Notes: generated by a model not told the origin, from the letters alone. Shown: positions 1 through 8,405, numbered from the stretch's first letter. The stretch: 64,000 nt of DNA from Cognatishimia coralii (GCF_037478305.1 NZ_JBBGAZ010000004.1:62001-126000); one strand, 5' to 3'. A program made the numbers and translations.

Positions 1-28
1 CGCTAGGTTTGAGGCAGGAGGATACGTC

Positions 29-424
29 ATGCGGATAGTCTATGCTTTGCTGTTGAGCCTTTGGGCCAGCGTTTCTGTGGCGCAGGAGCGCGATATTCAG
101 GCGGTGATCACGCAACAGATCGAAGCCTTTCAGGTGGATGATTTTGCGCAGGCTTTCACCTATGCCAGCCCGAATATTCAGGGCTTTTTCGGCACGTCCG
201 AGCGCTTTGGTCAGATGGTCATGAGTGGCTATCCGATGGTACATCGGCCCGATGCGGTGCGCTATCTGGAGCTGCGCGAGATTGCCGGGAACCTGTGGCA
301 GCGGGTGATGATCACGGATCCTGCGGGCGTCATCCATATGCTTGATTATCAAATGAAAATGATTGACGGCATGTGGCGCATTAACGGCGTTCAGATCCTG
401 CCAGCGCCGGGCGATACCGCCTAG
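29..424 (+). CDS. Exported DUF4864-family protein
   Basis: A 131-residue protein with an N-terminal signal peptide (hydrophobic residues 4-17, likely cleavage after SVA-QE). The rest looks like a small SnoaL/NTF2-like alpha+beta fold: an early IxxxIxAF helix (ITQQIEAFQVDDFAQAF) and later paired strands (MLDYQMKMIDGMWRINGVQ). This matches my recollection of DUF4864 proteins in Rhodobacteraceae, which have no assigned activity. A good ribosome site (GGAGGA) lies 8 bases before the ATG. The protein probably acts in the periplasm. It precedes the beta-helix gene by about 100 bases, so co-transcription is possible but not shown. Confidence 0.75.
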   Translation: MRIVYALLLSLWASVSVAQERDIQAVITQQIEAFQVDDFAQAFTYASPNIQGFFGTSERFGQMVMSGYPMVHRPDAVRYLELREIAGNLWQRVMITDPAGVIHMLDYQMKMIDGMWRINGVQILPAPGDTA

Positions 425-526
425 GGTGCAACATCTGCGCGCGCTGGTTTGAGCGCGCTTTAACCTTGAGCGACGAGCTTTCCAGTCAACGGGCCGCGGC
501 CCACTGGCTTTGGGAAAGGGACGTCG

Positions 527-2809
527 ATGAACAAGGCAATCACCGAGGGTTTGCAATTGATGCCGCCGCCATTTGCGGATGGGCTAGGAGTATGGTCGAG
601 CGGCGATGGGACGCCGGGATCGGACACCTATGACGGCGCAGCCAATGCTGCTTTTGTGCCTGCAGATGCGGATTTTGCGGGCTGTCTAGAGATGCAAAAG
701 ACCTCTGGTACGCAGCAGTTGAGATACATGGGGCAGACTCCGTTGCAGGCGGGGTGTTACCTGCAGATCAAGGCGCGGGTGAAGGCGATTTCGGGGAACT
801 TGCCGACTGTGCGGATGGCCGCTTGGGCCGGGGCTTCGGGTGGAACGCATGTGACGGGGCTGACGGAGTTTGGGGCCTCGGTGACGCTGACGAACTATGG
901 CGAAGTTGTCGAGGTTACGGCCATTGTCGGTGCGGGGCAGCGCGGTGGTGTGGATATGGTTTGGGGTACGGCGCCCACCTATGCGCATGTGGGGCTGGAT
1001 CTGACGGGGCCGAGTGGGGGTGTTGTTCGGATTGATGACCTTGAGGTCGTCGACATCACCTCGGCCTTTCTGCGCGACATGATGTCGATGGTGGATGTGC
1101 GCGATTTCGGGGCGATTGGTGATGGGATCACGGATGACACAGCGGCTTTTCAGGCGGCCAATGCGGCCGCCGATGGGCGCACTGTGTTGGTGCCTGCGGG
1201 GACCTATTTGCTGAGCGGCGGCATGACTTTCACCGAGAAGGTGCAGTTTGAGGGCAGGGTGACCATGCCGCAGGCGGCGATCTTTTCGCTAACCAAGAAT
1301 TTTGATCTGCCGAATTACATCGAAGCCTTTGGCAACGAACAACTGGCCTTTGAGAAGGCGTTTCAGGCTCTGTTTAACAATTCCGATCACGAGTCGCTCG
1401 ATCTGGGCGGCCGCCGGATCACAATTTCCGAGCCGATCGATTTGCAGGCGATCGTCCCCAATATCACGAGCTTTGCGCAGCGGCGGCATATTTTGAATGG
1501 GCAGTTTCAGGTCACGGGCGATACGGCCTGGGAGAGCGATGTGGTGACCTCGTATGCGACCTATTCGGCGAGCAATTCGAGGACCCTGACAGCCGTTGGG
1601 AATATCGCCAATATCGAACCCGGTGCGCGGGTGACAGGCAATGGGGTGGGTCGTGAGATCTATGTCCAAAGCGTCAATCTGGCGACGCAGGAGATCACCT
1701 TGTCAAAGCCCTTGTATGATGCGGAGGGCACGCAGGTCTTTACCTTTACGCGGCACAAATATGTGTTGGATTTCTCGGGCTTTACCAAGCTGACGCGCTT
1801 TGTGATGACCAATATCGAGATCATCTGTTCGGCGGTTGGGAGCGGGGTTTTGTTGCCGCCATCGGGCCTCATCTTTCATATGAAGGATTGCTGGATCAAT
1901 CGGCCTCGGGACAAGGGGATCACCAGCCACGGCACGGGCTGTCAGGGCATGCTCATCGACCGCTGCAATTTTATCAGCGATGAGGGTCAGAGCTTGGCGC
2001 AGGACCGGATAGGGATCGTTGTGAATGCCAACGCCAATGACGTGAAGCTGCGCAACAATCGCGCGACGCAGTTTCGGCATTTCGCGGTGCTGGGTGGGTC
2101 GAATTCTACCATTATCGGCAATCACTTCTTTCATGGGGATACCGCGACGGCGGGACTGCGGACGGCAGGGATCCTGATCACGACGAGCTATTGTTCGACC
2201 ACGATCACGGGGAATTACGTGGACAATTGCTCGATTGAGTGGAGCAACGAGCATTCGGCCACGCCGGATTTCACGACGGGCTTTTCCTTTGCGGCGATGA
2301 ATATTACGGACAATGTGTTCCTGTGCGACAATGTGGCTCCGTGGTTTGGGTTTATCTCGATCAAACCCTTCGGGACGGGGCATTTCATTGGCGGGTTGTC
2401 TGTGACGGGCAATAAGTTCCGCGCGTTGGAAAGCAATATCGATCAGGTGGATGTGGTCGACACGACGTTTGCGCCGCTGGACATGACGCGGGGCAAGGAT
2501 GTGATTTTTGAGGGCAATACGTTCCACCGGATCAATGTGCCGAGCTATAACCCTCTGGTGCTGGAGCATGATCAGAACACGGCGGCGAGCACCTGGGTTG
2601 TGGAAACGGGTGGGCAATTGCCTTTCGGGGGCCGTGCGCGCGTCTGTTCCTCTGTGGTTGCGACCTCGCGCTTGCGCACGGGCGCGAATGTGACGCGTTG
2701 GGCGACGCCCTATGTGGATCTGGAGCAGGGCAGCAGCGGCGATCAGTTGCATCTGAACTGGGAAGAGCCGCTCTATGGGGATGTGACGGTGAAAGTCTCG
2801 ATGACGTAA
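527..2809 (+). CDS. Right-handed beta-helix (pectate-lyase-3 / GH28-like) protein
   Basis: A 760-residue protein. Residues 1-175 look like a beta-sandwich carbohydrate-binding region. At about 190-235 there is the signature VRDFGAIGDGITDDTAAFQ followed by VPAGTYLLSGG, the start of the pectate_lyase_3/GH28-type beta-helix. Residues 240-690 carry short Asn/Gly-rich strand turns (GNHFFHG, GNYVDN, GNKFRA, GNTFH) as expected for helix coils. A short C-terminal domain follows. The family binds or cleaves polysaccharide, but the substrate cannot be read here. There is no signal peptide, which is odd for a polysaccharide enzyme and suggests a non-Sec route or a role in exopolysaccharide handling. The start is supported by a GGGAAAGGGA ribosome site. 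Confidence 0.75.
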   Translation: MNKAITEGLQLMPPPFADGLGVWSSGDGTPGSDTYDGAANAAFVPADADFAGCLEMQKTSGTQQLRYMGQTPLQAGCYLQIKARVKAISGNLPTVRMAAWAGASGGTHVTGLTEFGASVTLTNYGEVVEVTAIVGAGQRGGVDMVWGTAPTYAHVGLDLTGPSGGVVRIDDLEVVDITSAFLRDMMSMVDVRDFGAIGDGITDDTAAFQAANAAADGRTVLVPAGTYLLSGGMTFTEKVQFEGRVTMPQAAIFSLTKNFDLPNYIEAFGNEQLAFEKAFQALFNNSDHESLDLGGRRITISEPIDLQAIVPNITSFAQRRHILNGQFQVTGDTAWESDVVTSYATYSASNSRTLTAVGNIANIEPGARVTGNGVGREIYVQSVNLATQEITLSKPLYDAEGTQVFTFTRHKYVLDFSGFTKLTRFVMTNIEIICSAVGSGVLLPPSGLIFHMKDCWINRPRDKGITSHGTGCQGMLIDRCNFISDEGQSLAQDRIGIVVNANANDVKLRNNRATQFRHFAVLGGSNSTIIGNHFFHGDTATAGLRTAGILITTSYCSTTITGNYVDNCSIEWSNEHSATPDFTTGFSFAAMNITDNVFLCDNVAPWFGFISIKPFGTGHFIGGLSVTGNKFRALESNIDQVDVVDTTFAPLDMTRGKDVIFEGNTFHRINVPSYNPLVLEHDQNTAASTWVVETGGQLPFGGRARVCSSVVATSRLRTGANVTRWATPYVDLEQGSSGDQLHLNWEEPLYGDVTVKVSMT

Positions 2810-2813
2810 GGCG

Positions 2814-2957
2814 TCAGCGCCAGAAGGCGACCCATTCGATCAGTTGGGTGAACTCTCGGGCGAGAAACAGCGTTGTTGCGCCACCAAGCCAGATTTGATC
2901 GGCGATCAGCAAAAGAGTTATGATCACGCCCAGCACCAGTGCAATCGTATTGGTCAT
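2814..2957 (-). CDS. 47-residue single-pass membrane peptide
   Basis: A short reading frame of 48 codons starting MTNTIALVLGVIITLLLIAD, read directly from the minus strand. Residues 4-18 form one hydrophobic membrane segment, followed by an amphipathic, Trp-rich tail ending in WVAFWR. Its stop lies 4 bases from the stop of the convergent beta-helix gene, and it is 84 bases downstream of the dehydrogenase gene on the same strand, so it probably shares that transcript. The hydrophobic composition and lack of internal stops favour a real gene. I recall similar small frames next to gap genes in Roseobacters but cannot verify this. Function unknown. Confidence 0.6.
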   Translation of the reverse strand: MTNTIALVLGVIITLLLIADQIWLGGATTLFLAREFTQLIEWVAFWR

Positions 2958-3041
2958 GAAACGAAAACGCCCTCAGGTTTGCCTGCATCTTGTCTATGCA
3001 ATAGCGAACCCGAGGGCGCAAGTTTTCTAATCGGGGTGGCC

Positions 3042-4043
3042 TTAGCCCAGCTGACCCATTTTCGCAGCCACATCTGCCATACGTGCAGAGAAGCCCCATT
3101 CGTTGTCGTACCACGCCAGAACGCGCACGGTGCGGCCGCCGACGACTTTGGTCTGGTCAGGCGCGTAGATCGAGCTTTCGGTGGTGTGGTTGAAGTCGAT
3201 GGAAACCTTTGGTTCTGGATCATATGCCAGAACGCCTTTCATCGCGCCTTCGGCGGCTTCGCGGACGACTTCGTTCACGTCATCGACGGTGACGTCTTTG
3301 GAGGCGACGAAGGTCAGGTCGACGGCAGAGACGTTTGGCGTTGGAACGCGCATTGCGGTGCCGTCCAGTTTGCCTTTCAGATCCGGCAGCACTTCGCCCA
3401 GAGCTTTCGCTGCGCCGGTGGAGGTTGGGATCATCGCCATCGCTGCGGAACGTGCGCGGTAGAGGTCAGAGTGGCGACGGTCGAGCGTTGGCTGGTCGCC
3501 GGTGTAGCTGTGGATCGTGGTCATCAGGCCGTTTTCGATGCCGATGCCTTGGTGCAGAGCCTTCGCCAGCGGCGCAAGACAGTTGGTTGTGCAAGAGCCG
3601 TTGGAGATGACGTTGTCGTTCGCCTCAAGCAGATTGTCGTTCACGCCGAAGACGATGGTTTTCTGAACGTTCTTGGCAGGTGCCGAAATCAGGACTTTCT
3701 TTGCGCCGCGCTCGCGGTGTTTTACTGCTTTGTTGCCGTCGTTGAATTTGCCGGTGCATTCCAGAACAACGTCAACGCCGGTCCAGTCCAACTCGTCCAT
3801 GTCGTAGGTCGAGAACATACGGATCGGGCCCTGACCGACGTCCATGGTGCCGTTCTGGACCACAACGTCATTTGCAAAGCGTCCGTGGACCGAGTCATAG
3901 CGGATCAAATGCGCCGCGGTTTCGATGGGGCCGGTTGCGTTGATCTTGACCACTTGCACGTCGTCGCGCGCAGCTTCTGCGATGTGCATCAATGTGCAGC
4001 GCCCGATACGGCCAAATCCGTTGATACCTACGGTGACGGTCAT
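3042..4043 (-). CDS. gap: Type I glyceraldehyde-3-phosphate dehydrogenase, GapB-like
   Basis: A 333-residue protein of usual GAPDH length. It interconverts glyceraldehyde 3-phosphate and 1,3-bisphosphoglycerate in the cytoplasm. It shows the N-terminal INGFGRIGR nucleotide fold, the catalytic SNGSCTTNC (Cys151), His178 in TTIHSYTGDQ, and the C-terminal WYDNEWGFS. The residue after the second strand, normally the NAD-selecting Asp in IND, is Ala here (KINATG). B. subtilis GapB, an NADP-dependent gluconeogenic enzyme, has INAS at that place, so a GapB-like cofactor preference is inferred. The ATG at 4043 is preferred over an upstream in-frame ATG because family homology begins at MTVTVGINGFG. 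A cluster of CTAAC repeats lies upstream. Confidence 0.95.
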   Translation of the reverse strand: MTVTVGINGFGRIGRCTLMHIAEAARDDVQVVKINATGPIETAAHLIRYDSVHGRFANDVVVQNGTMDVGQGPIRMFSTYDMDELDWTGVDVVLECTGKFNDGNKAVKHRERGAKKVLISAPAKNVQKTIVFGVNDNLLEANDNVISNGSCTTNCLAPLAKALHQGIGIENGLMTTIHSYTGDQPTLDRRHSDLYRARSAAMAMIPTSTGAAKALGEVLPDLKGKLDGTAMRVPTPNVSAVDLTFVASKDVTVDDVNEVVREAAEGAMKGVLAYDPEPKVSIDFNHTTESSIYAPDQTKVVGGRTVRVLAWYDNEWGFSARMADVAAKMGQLG

Positions 4044-4374
4044 GCCTAGTCCTCTCGAAATTTTAGCAGCTTGGGGCCGGATATAAGCCCAGCATGCCAT
4101 AGGGGAAAGTTAAATAGCGTTGAAATTCTGGATGTTAGCGATAAATATCGGTTGCCCTTGGCTGGTGGCGCTAACGTTAACCCTAACGGTTCCGCTAACC
4201 TGCGCGGACTTAGGTGCCTGCATCGCAATGGGGTGAAACGATTCCATTTTTCTCGGCCTACTGTTTGACGTGAGGCGTGGATATCAAACAGAGGGCATGA
4301 CGCGAGTGGAGCGAGCGGATATAAGGTTGCCCTTTGGGAGTAGTGGGCTGTCCGAAGGGTCGCGGTTCTTGGAA
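4044..4374. other. Intergenic region upstream of gap, downstream of the histidine kinase
   Basis: 331 bases without a convincing gene. It serves as the upstream region of gap (minus strand) and receives the end of the kinase gene at 4375. Open frames here lack family resemblance and good ribosome sites. The only clear structure is the CTAAC repeat cluster at 4170-4200, listed separately. Confidence 0.6.
4170..4200. promoter_or_regulatory. Candidate LacI-type operator with three 12-bp-spaced CTAAC repeats
   Basis: CTAAC occurs at 4171, 4183 and 4195, exactly 12 bases apart. The first lies in GCTAACGTTAAC (4170-4181), a near-perfect dyad centred on CG, which is the symmetry typical of LacI-family operators. 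It lies 127-157 bases upstream of the gap start. LacI-family regulators such as CceR control central carbon genes in Rhodobacter sphaeroides; linking this site to CceR is inference. Confidence 0.4.
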
Positions 4375-6879
4375 CTAGGCGCCCTTGAGAAAAGATAAGT
4401 AAGCCGCGTGGGTGTCGTCCCACAGTGTCTGGGTCGCCTGGATCCAAAGCTGCAGGTCCTGCGGGTCTCCGAGTTCCATGGCTTCGGCGCGGATCAGGTG
4501 TTTGCGCAGTTTCGCCATGCCCATGACGCCGGTGGATCCGGTGAGCCTGTGGATTTCTTCGAGATCAAGGTCTTCGGCAGAGGAGCAGCTCGACAAACGG
4601 CTTAGAAGTGCCTGCATGTCCCGTTCGAGTTCTTTCAGGTTCGCCTCGGCCTGAATATGGCCCAATCCTCGCGTCACGCTTTCAGCGACCTCTTCGTCCA
4701 AAAGGGCCGCGCTGGTCGAGGACACGATGTGGCTCGAGGTCTTGAGGAACATATCCCCCATGACTTTCAAAATCATCGCCTCAAGCGCACTTTCAGAGGT
4801 GGGCTTTGTGAGGATATGGTGGATGCCTGCGGCTTTCACGCGCCCTAGGTCTTCGTCTCGGGAATAGGCGGTGAGGGCGACAATCGGGGCCGCGCTGGAT
4901 AGACCATTGTCGGCCCGGATCTTTTGCGCGGTTTCGATGCCATCCATTCCAGGCATGCTGATGTCCATCAGGATCAAGTCATAGGCGGTTTGCGCGGCCA
5001 TTTGCGCTCCGACAGTGCCATCCTCGGCAAGGTCGACAAAATGTCCGGCGTCAAAAAGCATTTGTTGTGTGATCATCCGGTTGATCGCGTTGTCTTCGAC
5101 CAAAAGGATTGACAGAGACTTGTCCTTTTCTTCTGCGCAGACAGTGCCTTCGATCTCTCCTGTCTCGGTCGGCAGGGGCAGCCGCACCCAGAACAGGCTA
5201 CCTTCGCCCAACACGCTTTCCGCTCCAACATCTCCGCCCATCGCCTCGACAATACGTTTCACAATGCCAAGACCCAAGCCGCTGCCTTCGCGGCGGCGGG
5301 CATAGGTGCTGTCGGCGGTGAAGAAATCCTCGAAGATGTTCTCAAGCTGGCGGGATTCGATCCCGGCGCCTGTGTCCATGATGCGAAATTCAACGATTGG
5401 GCCGTCGCCGATTAGTTCGACTTCGACGATCACAGAGCCTTCGTCGGTGAATTTGATGGCATTTCCGACAAGGTTCAGCAAAATCTGTCGGATCTTCTGT
5501 GCGTCGCCCAGAACCGAGGGTGGCAGATCTTCGGCGATATCGGCCAAAAGTGTGAGGTCACTTTGCGTGGCGCGTGCTTGCTGGCTGTCGATCACGTCTC
5601 GGATCAATTGCCTAAGGTCGACCTGAGCCATGCGCAGATCGTCTTGGCCAGCATCCATGCGCGAGACGTCGAGAACGTTGTTCACATGGTGCAGCAGCAA
5701 TTTGGCAGAGGTTTCAATCGCAGCCACAAGGCGCAATTGCTTTTCACTGCGCATGGACTTTTTCAAAAGCTCCGATGCGCCGAGGATGCCGTTTAGCGGC
5801 GTGCGGTTTTCATGGCTCATGACCGCAAGTAGGTCGGATTTCGCCTTTTCGTTGGCTTTCGCTTCGTCATGCGCTTCGCGCAGCGCGCGTTGCGAGTCTA
5901 CGCGACGCGTAATGTCGCGGACATGGGCCACATAGAGCGCTGTGTCCATGTCGGTCTTGACCTGCGTGAGGGACACGGCAACGGGGAAACGGGTGCCATC
6001 CGCGCGCGTAGCCTGTGTTTCGACACGCTCCTTGTGCAAAAAGCCTGAATCGCGGGGGTCAGAGAAGTCTTTTGCAGGCGAGGTGGCTTGCAAAAGGTCG
6101 TGCAGATCAAGGCCCTCTTCGGCAGTTTCGGGAATGCCAAACATGGCATGGCCCGGTGCATTCATTTCCTGAACCTTGCCATTGTGAGAGCAAACGATGA
6201 CCGCATCGGTGTTGCTTTTGAGGATCGCTTCGATGCGGGCTTTGGTGCGAGACACTTCCTGCAACGCACGTCGTCGCGCAGAATCCTGCCGGTAAAATCC
6301 AGCGGCCATCAATAACAGCAGCAGGAAAAGTAACCCGGTTTGTGCGGAGTTCCAGAAGATCAGCCGGCGGGCGTCCATCTCGCGCGCGTCTGCCTGCGCC
6401 CAGTTGATCTGAAACCCCATGAGAGCAACTTTGCGAACGTCTGGACCGACCGCCTGAGTTCGCCGTGCCAATTTGGGAAGGTCCTTACGCAGTCCGTCAT
6501 CGCCATTCGCAAAATACCTAACTGTGTCGCCGAGATAGGCTTCTATATTTTCAAGGGGTGTCAAAAACCGGGGGTCGTCTCGGTGGCTGGCAAAGGATTT
6601 GCTTTCGACGAGTACGGTGACCCGGCTATGAAAAATGTCATAGAGAAGGCGGATTTGGGCGGTGTCGAGCGGGGCGCCAAAATCTGACCGGAGGCTCGCG
6701 TTGAGGTGATGATATTCCGCTTCGAGCTGACCAAGTGCCCAAGGTGCCTGATCCAGACGCGGCCCGGTCAGGGTCGAAATACGGTTGGTCATATTATGGG
6801 CAAAAAGGCCGACCTGGAACAGGCACACAATCGCAGCCGCAGCCAACAAGAGTGCTTTTGCGAAGCGACTTTTGAACAT
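4375..6879 (-). CDS. Membrane hybrid histidine kinase (PAS-HisKA-HATPase-REC-Hpt)
   Basis: An 834-residue inner-membrane sensor kinase. Segments: TM1 at 7-28, a periplasmic region of about 145 residues, TM2 at 178-195, PAS at 215-330, HisKA with phospho-acceptor His356 in SHENRTPLN, and a HATPase with N-box (Asn473), DTGAGI and GSGLGLG. A receiver domain at 590-705 has Asp639 in LILMDISMPGMDG, and a C-terminal Hpt has His777 in EEIHRLTGS. All phosphorelay residues are present. The Arg/Asn-containing H-box is a normal variant. A small exported molybdopterin-fold gene lies 36 bases upstream on the same strand, and a LuxR-type response regulator is divergent beyond it. The last REC-Hpt step presumably passes phosphate to that regulator (inference). 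Confidence 0.93.
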   Translation of the reverse strand: MFKSRFAKALLLAAAAIVCLFQVGLFAHNMTNRISTLTGPRLDQAPWALGQLEAEYHHLNASLRSDFGAPLDTAQIRLLYDIFHSRVTVLVESKSFASHRDDPRFLTPLENIEAYLGDTVRYFANGDDGLRKDLPKLARRTQAVGPDVRKVALMGFQINWAQADAREMDARRLIFWNSAQTGLLFLLLLLMAAGFYRQDSARRRALQEVSRTKARIEAILKSNTDAVIVCSHNGKVQEMNAPGHAMFGIPETAEEGLDLHDLLQATSPAKDFSDPRDSGFLHKERVETQATRADGTRFPVAVSLTQVKTDMDTALYVAHVRDITRRVDSQRALREAHDEAKANEKAKSDLLAVMSHENRTPLNGILGASELLKKSMRSEKQLRLVAAIETSAKLLLHHVNNVLDVSRMDAGQDDLRMAQVDLRQLIRDVIDSQQARATQSDLTLLADIAEDLPPSVLGDAQKIRQILLNLVGNAIKFTDEGSVIVEVELIGDGPIVEFRIMDTGAGIESRQLENIFEDFFTADSTYARRREGSGLGLGIVKRIVEAMGGDVGAESVLGEGSLFWVRLPLPTETGEIEGTVCAEEKDKSLSILLVEDNAINRMITQQMLFDAGHFVDLAEDGTVGAQMAAQTAYDLILMDISMPGMDGIETAQKIRADNGLSSAAPIVALTAYSRDEDLGRVKAAGIHHILTKPTSESALEAMILKVMGDMFLKTSSHIVSSTSAALLDEEVAESVTRGLGHIQAEANLKELERDMQALLSRLSSCSSAEDLDLEEIHRLTGSTGVMGMAKLRKHLIRAEAMELGDPQDLQLWIQATQTLWDDTHAAYLSFLKGA

Positions 6880-6915
6880 GTCCCAGCTTTCCGGCCTATT
6901 TACGCCGCTGGTAGG

Positions 6916-7425
6916 TTATCCGCCGCTGTTGGAAACAGCAATTCGATTCAATTGCCAGATGCTGCGTGAATAAATTGTTTCGCTTTGGAAGTCTGACGAA
7001 GAGTCGAATGGATAGACGATCCAAAGCGGCCCCTTGTCGCGCAGCGGCATCGGGTTTCCGTTGCGCAGGTAGGCGATCATGGCCCGACCGGGTGCGGCGT
7101 CCGTAATTGGGATTTCAATTGTGTAGTCATTCACGGCACTCGCACTAAGCGTGTCTCCCTCAAAGCCGACAAGGTCCGCGATGACGCTGAGTTCGACTCC
7201 CTCGAAAGATTGGGCACCATCAGTCCAAATTGTTGATGTCACGAAAGAATGCGACGGTAGGGCTTGCAGCATCTCGAGATCAAACTGCGCGGTCTCAGCA
7301 ACGTTTTTGCTCGAGATTTCTCCTGAAATTTCCAAGATAACTTCACCTTTGGGTTGCGAGATTTCCGCGACGGAAGCTGCTGCTGAACAAACGATCAGAA
7401 GGGCGATTGCGAAGAGATTTTTCAA
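6916..7425 (-). CDS. Small exported oxidoreductase molybdopterin-binding-fold protein
   Basis: A conserved protein resembling the sulfite-oxidase/YedY molybdopterin fold, with FDLEMLQALPSHSFVTSTIWTDGAQSFEGVELSVIADLVG and, later, GRAMIAYLRNGNPMPLRDKGPLWIVYPFD. I choose a TTG start at 7425: a GGAG site sits 10 bases upstream, and the protein then begins with a clean signal peptide (LKNLFAIALLIVCSAAASVA), giving 169 residues. A start at 7518 would add 31 basic residues before the signal. The usual cofactor-ligating Cys is not visible, so it may be a non-catalytic periplasmic sensor. It lies 36 bases before the kinase, probably in one operon. Confidence 0.7.
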   Translation of the reverse strand: MKNLFAIALLIVCSAAASVAEISQPKGEVILEISGEISSKNVAETAQFDLEMLQALPSHSFVTSTIWTDGAQSFEGVELSVIADLVGFEGDTLSASAVNDYTIEIPITDAAPGRAMIAYLRNGNPMPLRDKGPLWIVYPFDSSSDFQSETIYSRSIWQLNRIAVSNSGG

Positions 7426-7591
7426 TTGTTTGGTGCTCCGGAATAAATGGGCTCTACGATATTGAAGTCTCGGGCGATAAACGATTTTTGTCCATATTTT
7501 ATGTGGGAAATTAAACACAAAATTAAAGCGAGGTAGAAACTTATACTTCTCAAGTTGCTGTGCAATCGTTTAATTCTGAATGCGGGAGCGA

Positions 7592-7653
7592 GACCGTGTC
7601 AAAAATCTGGTTCTCTGCTAGCGTTTAAGCGGTGATCTATGCTCGACACGGTC
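7592..7653. promoter_or_regulatory. Inverted repeat in the response-regulator leader
   Basis: GACCGTGTC at 7592-7600 and GACACGGTC at 7645-7653 are perfect 9-base inverted arms separated by 44 bases. The downstream arm ends 20 bases before the regulator ATG and just ahead of its ribosome site (AGGGGAAAG). The repeat could be a pair of operator half-sites or a leader stem affecting translation. Confidence 0.4.
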
Positions 7654-7673
7654 AGGGGAAAGAGAAAACGCGT

Positions 7674-8282
7674 ATGCGAATACTAATTGCCGATGACCAT
7701 GATTTGGTCCGGGATACGATTAGTGAGTACCTTGTGAAAGAAGGTGCCACTGAAGTGAAAAGTGCCAGTTCATTGGACGAAGCCTTGACGATCTGCGAAG
7801 AAGATAAGGCCTTCGACCTCTTGGTGTTGGATTACAATATGCCGGGGATGGAGGGCCTTTCAGGCCTGTCCAAGGCCATCGAAAATAATCAGGGCACTCC
7901 GGTTGCGATCCTATCAGGAAATGCACCGCACTCTGTGGCGCAAGAGGCGATCGATCGCGGGGCGATCGGGTTTCTGCCCAAGACCATGACCGCTCAAAGC
8001 CTGGTGCATGCCGTGCGCTTTATGATGGCGGGCGAGACGTTTTTTCCGGTGTCGCATTTTGCGGACCAGAAAAAGGACAATCCGGTTTCCAAACAGCTGA
8101 GCAAGCGTGAGGTCGAGGTTCTGAATGGGTTGTGCAAGGGGCAATCCAACAAGGAAATCGCGTCTGAACTCGGTTTGCAGGAAGTGACCATCAAGCTGCA
8201 TGTGCGCACGTTGTGCCGCAAGTTGGATGCGAAAAACCGCACCCATGCGGCGATGATCGCCAAGGAAGCGGGCCTCTACTGA
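7674..8282 (+). CDS. LuxR/NarL-type response regulator
   Basis: A 202-residue cytoplasmic transcription factor. The receiver domain (1-120) has the acidic pair in IADDHD, phospho-acceptor Asp53 in VLDYNMPGMEG and conserved Lys in LPKTM. The C-terminal LuxR HTH (140-202) reads LSKREVEVLNGLCKGQSNKEIA then VTIKLHVRTLCRKL. The start at 7674 is chosen over an in-frame ATG at 7632 because it has an AGGGGAAAG ribosome site and begins at the first receiver strand. It is divergent from the kinase operon and most likely is its partner regulator. Target genes unknown. Confidence 0.92.
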   Translation: MRILIADDHDLVRDTISEYLVKEGATEVKSASSLDEALTICEEDKAFDLLVLDYNMPGMEGLSGLSKAIENNQGTPVAILSGNAPHSVAQEAIDRGAIGFLPKTMTAQSLVHAVRFMMAGETFFPVSHFADQKKDNPVSKQLSKREVEVLNGLCKGQSNKEIASELGLQEVTIKLHVRTLCRKLDAKNRTHAAMIAKEAGLY

Positions 8283-8405
8283 TCCGTCGCCTAAAGTTGT
8301 TGAGCTGACCTATACACCCATAGGCTGTTGAATCCGCGACGGTTTCTGCTTTGCAGGCTGATTCGTTTCTGGTATCCTGCCAAAAAATGAGGCAGGAAAC
8401 GAGCA

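Noticed and set aside
1..28. End of an upstream gene
   Set aside because: A TAG is present near base 4, but 28 bases are too few to assign a frame or product.
1703..2752. 349-codon open frame opposite the beta-helix gene
   Set aside because: Arg/His-rich composition typical of a shadow frame; no start signal.
2844..4049. 401-codon open frame opposite gap
   Set aside because: Covers the clear GAPDH gene on the other strand; composition is that of an antisense frame.
4046..4447. 133-codon minus-strand frame between gap and the kinase
   Set aside because: Overlaps the kinase end, has no family likeness, and its region contains the putative operator.
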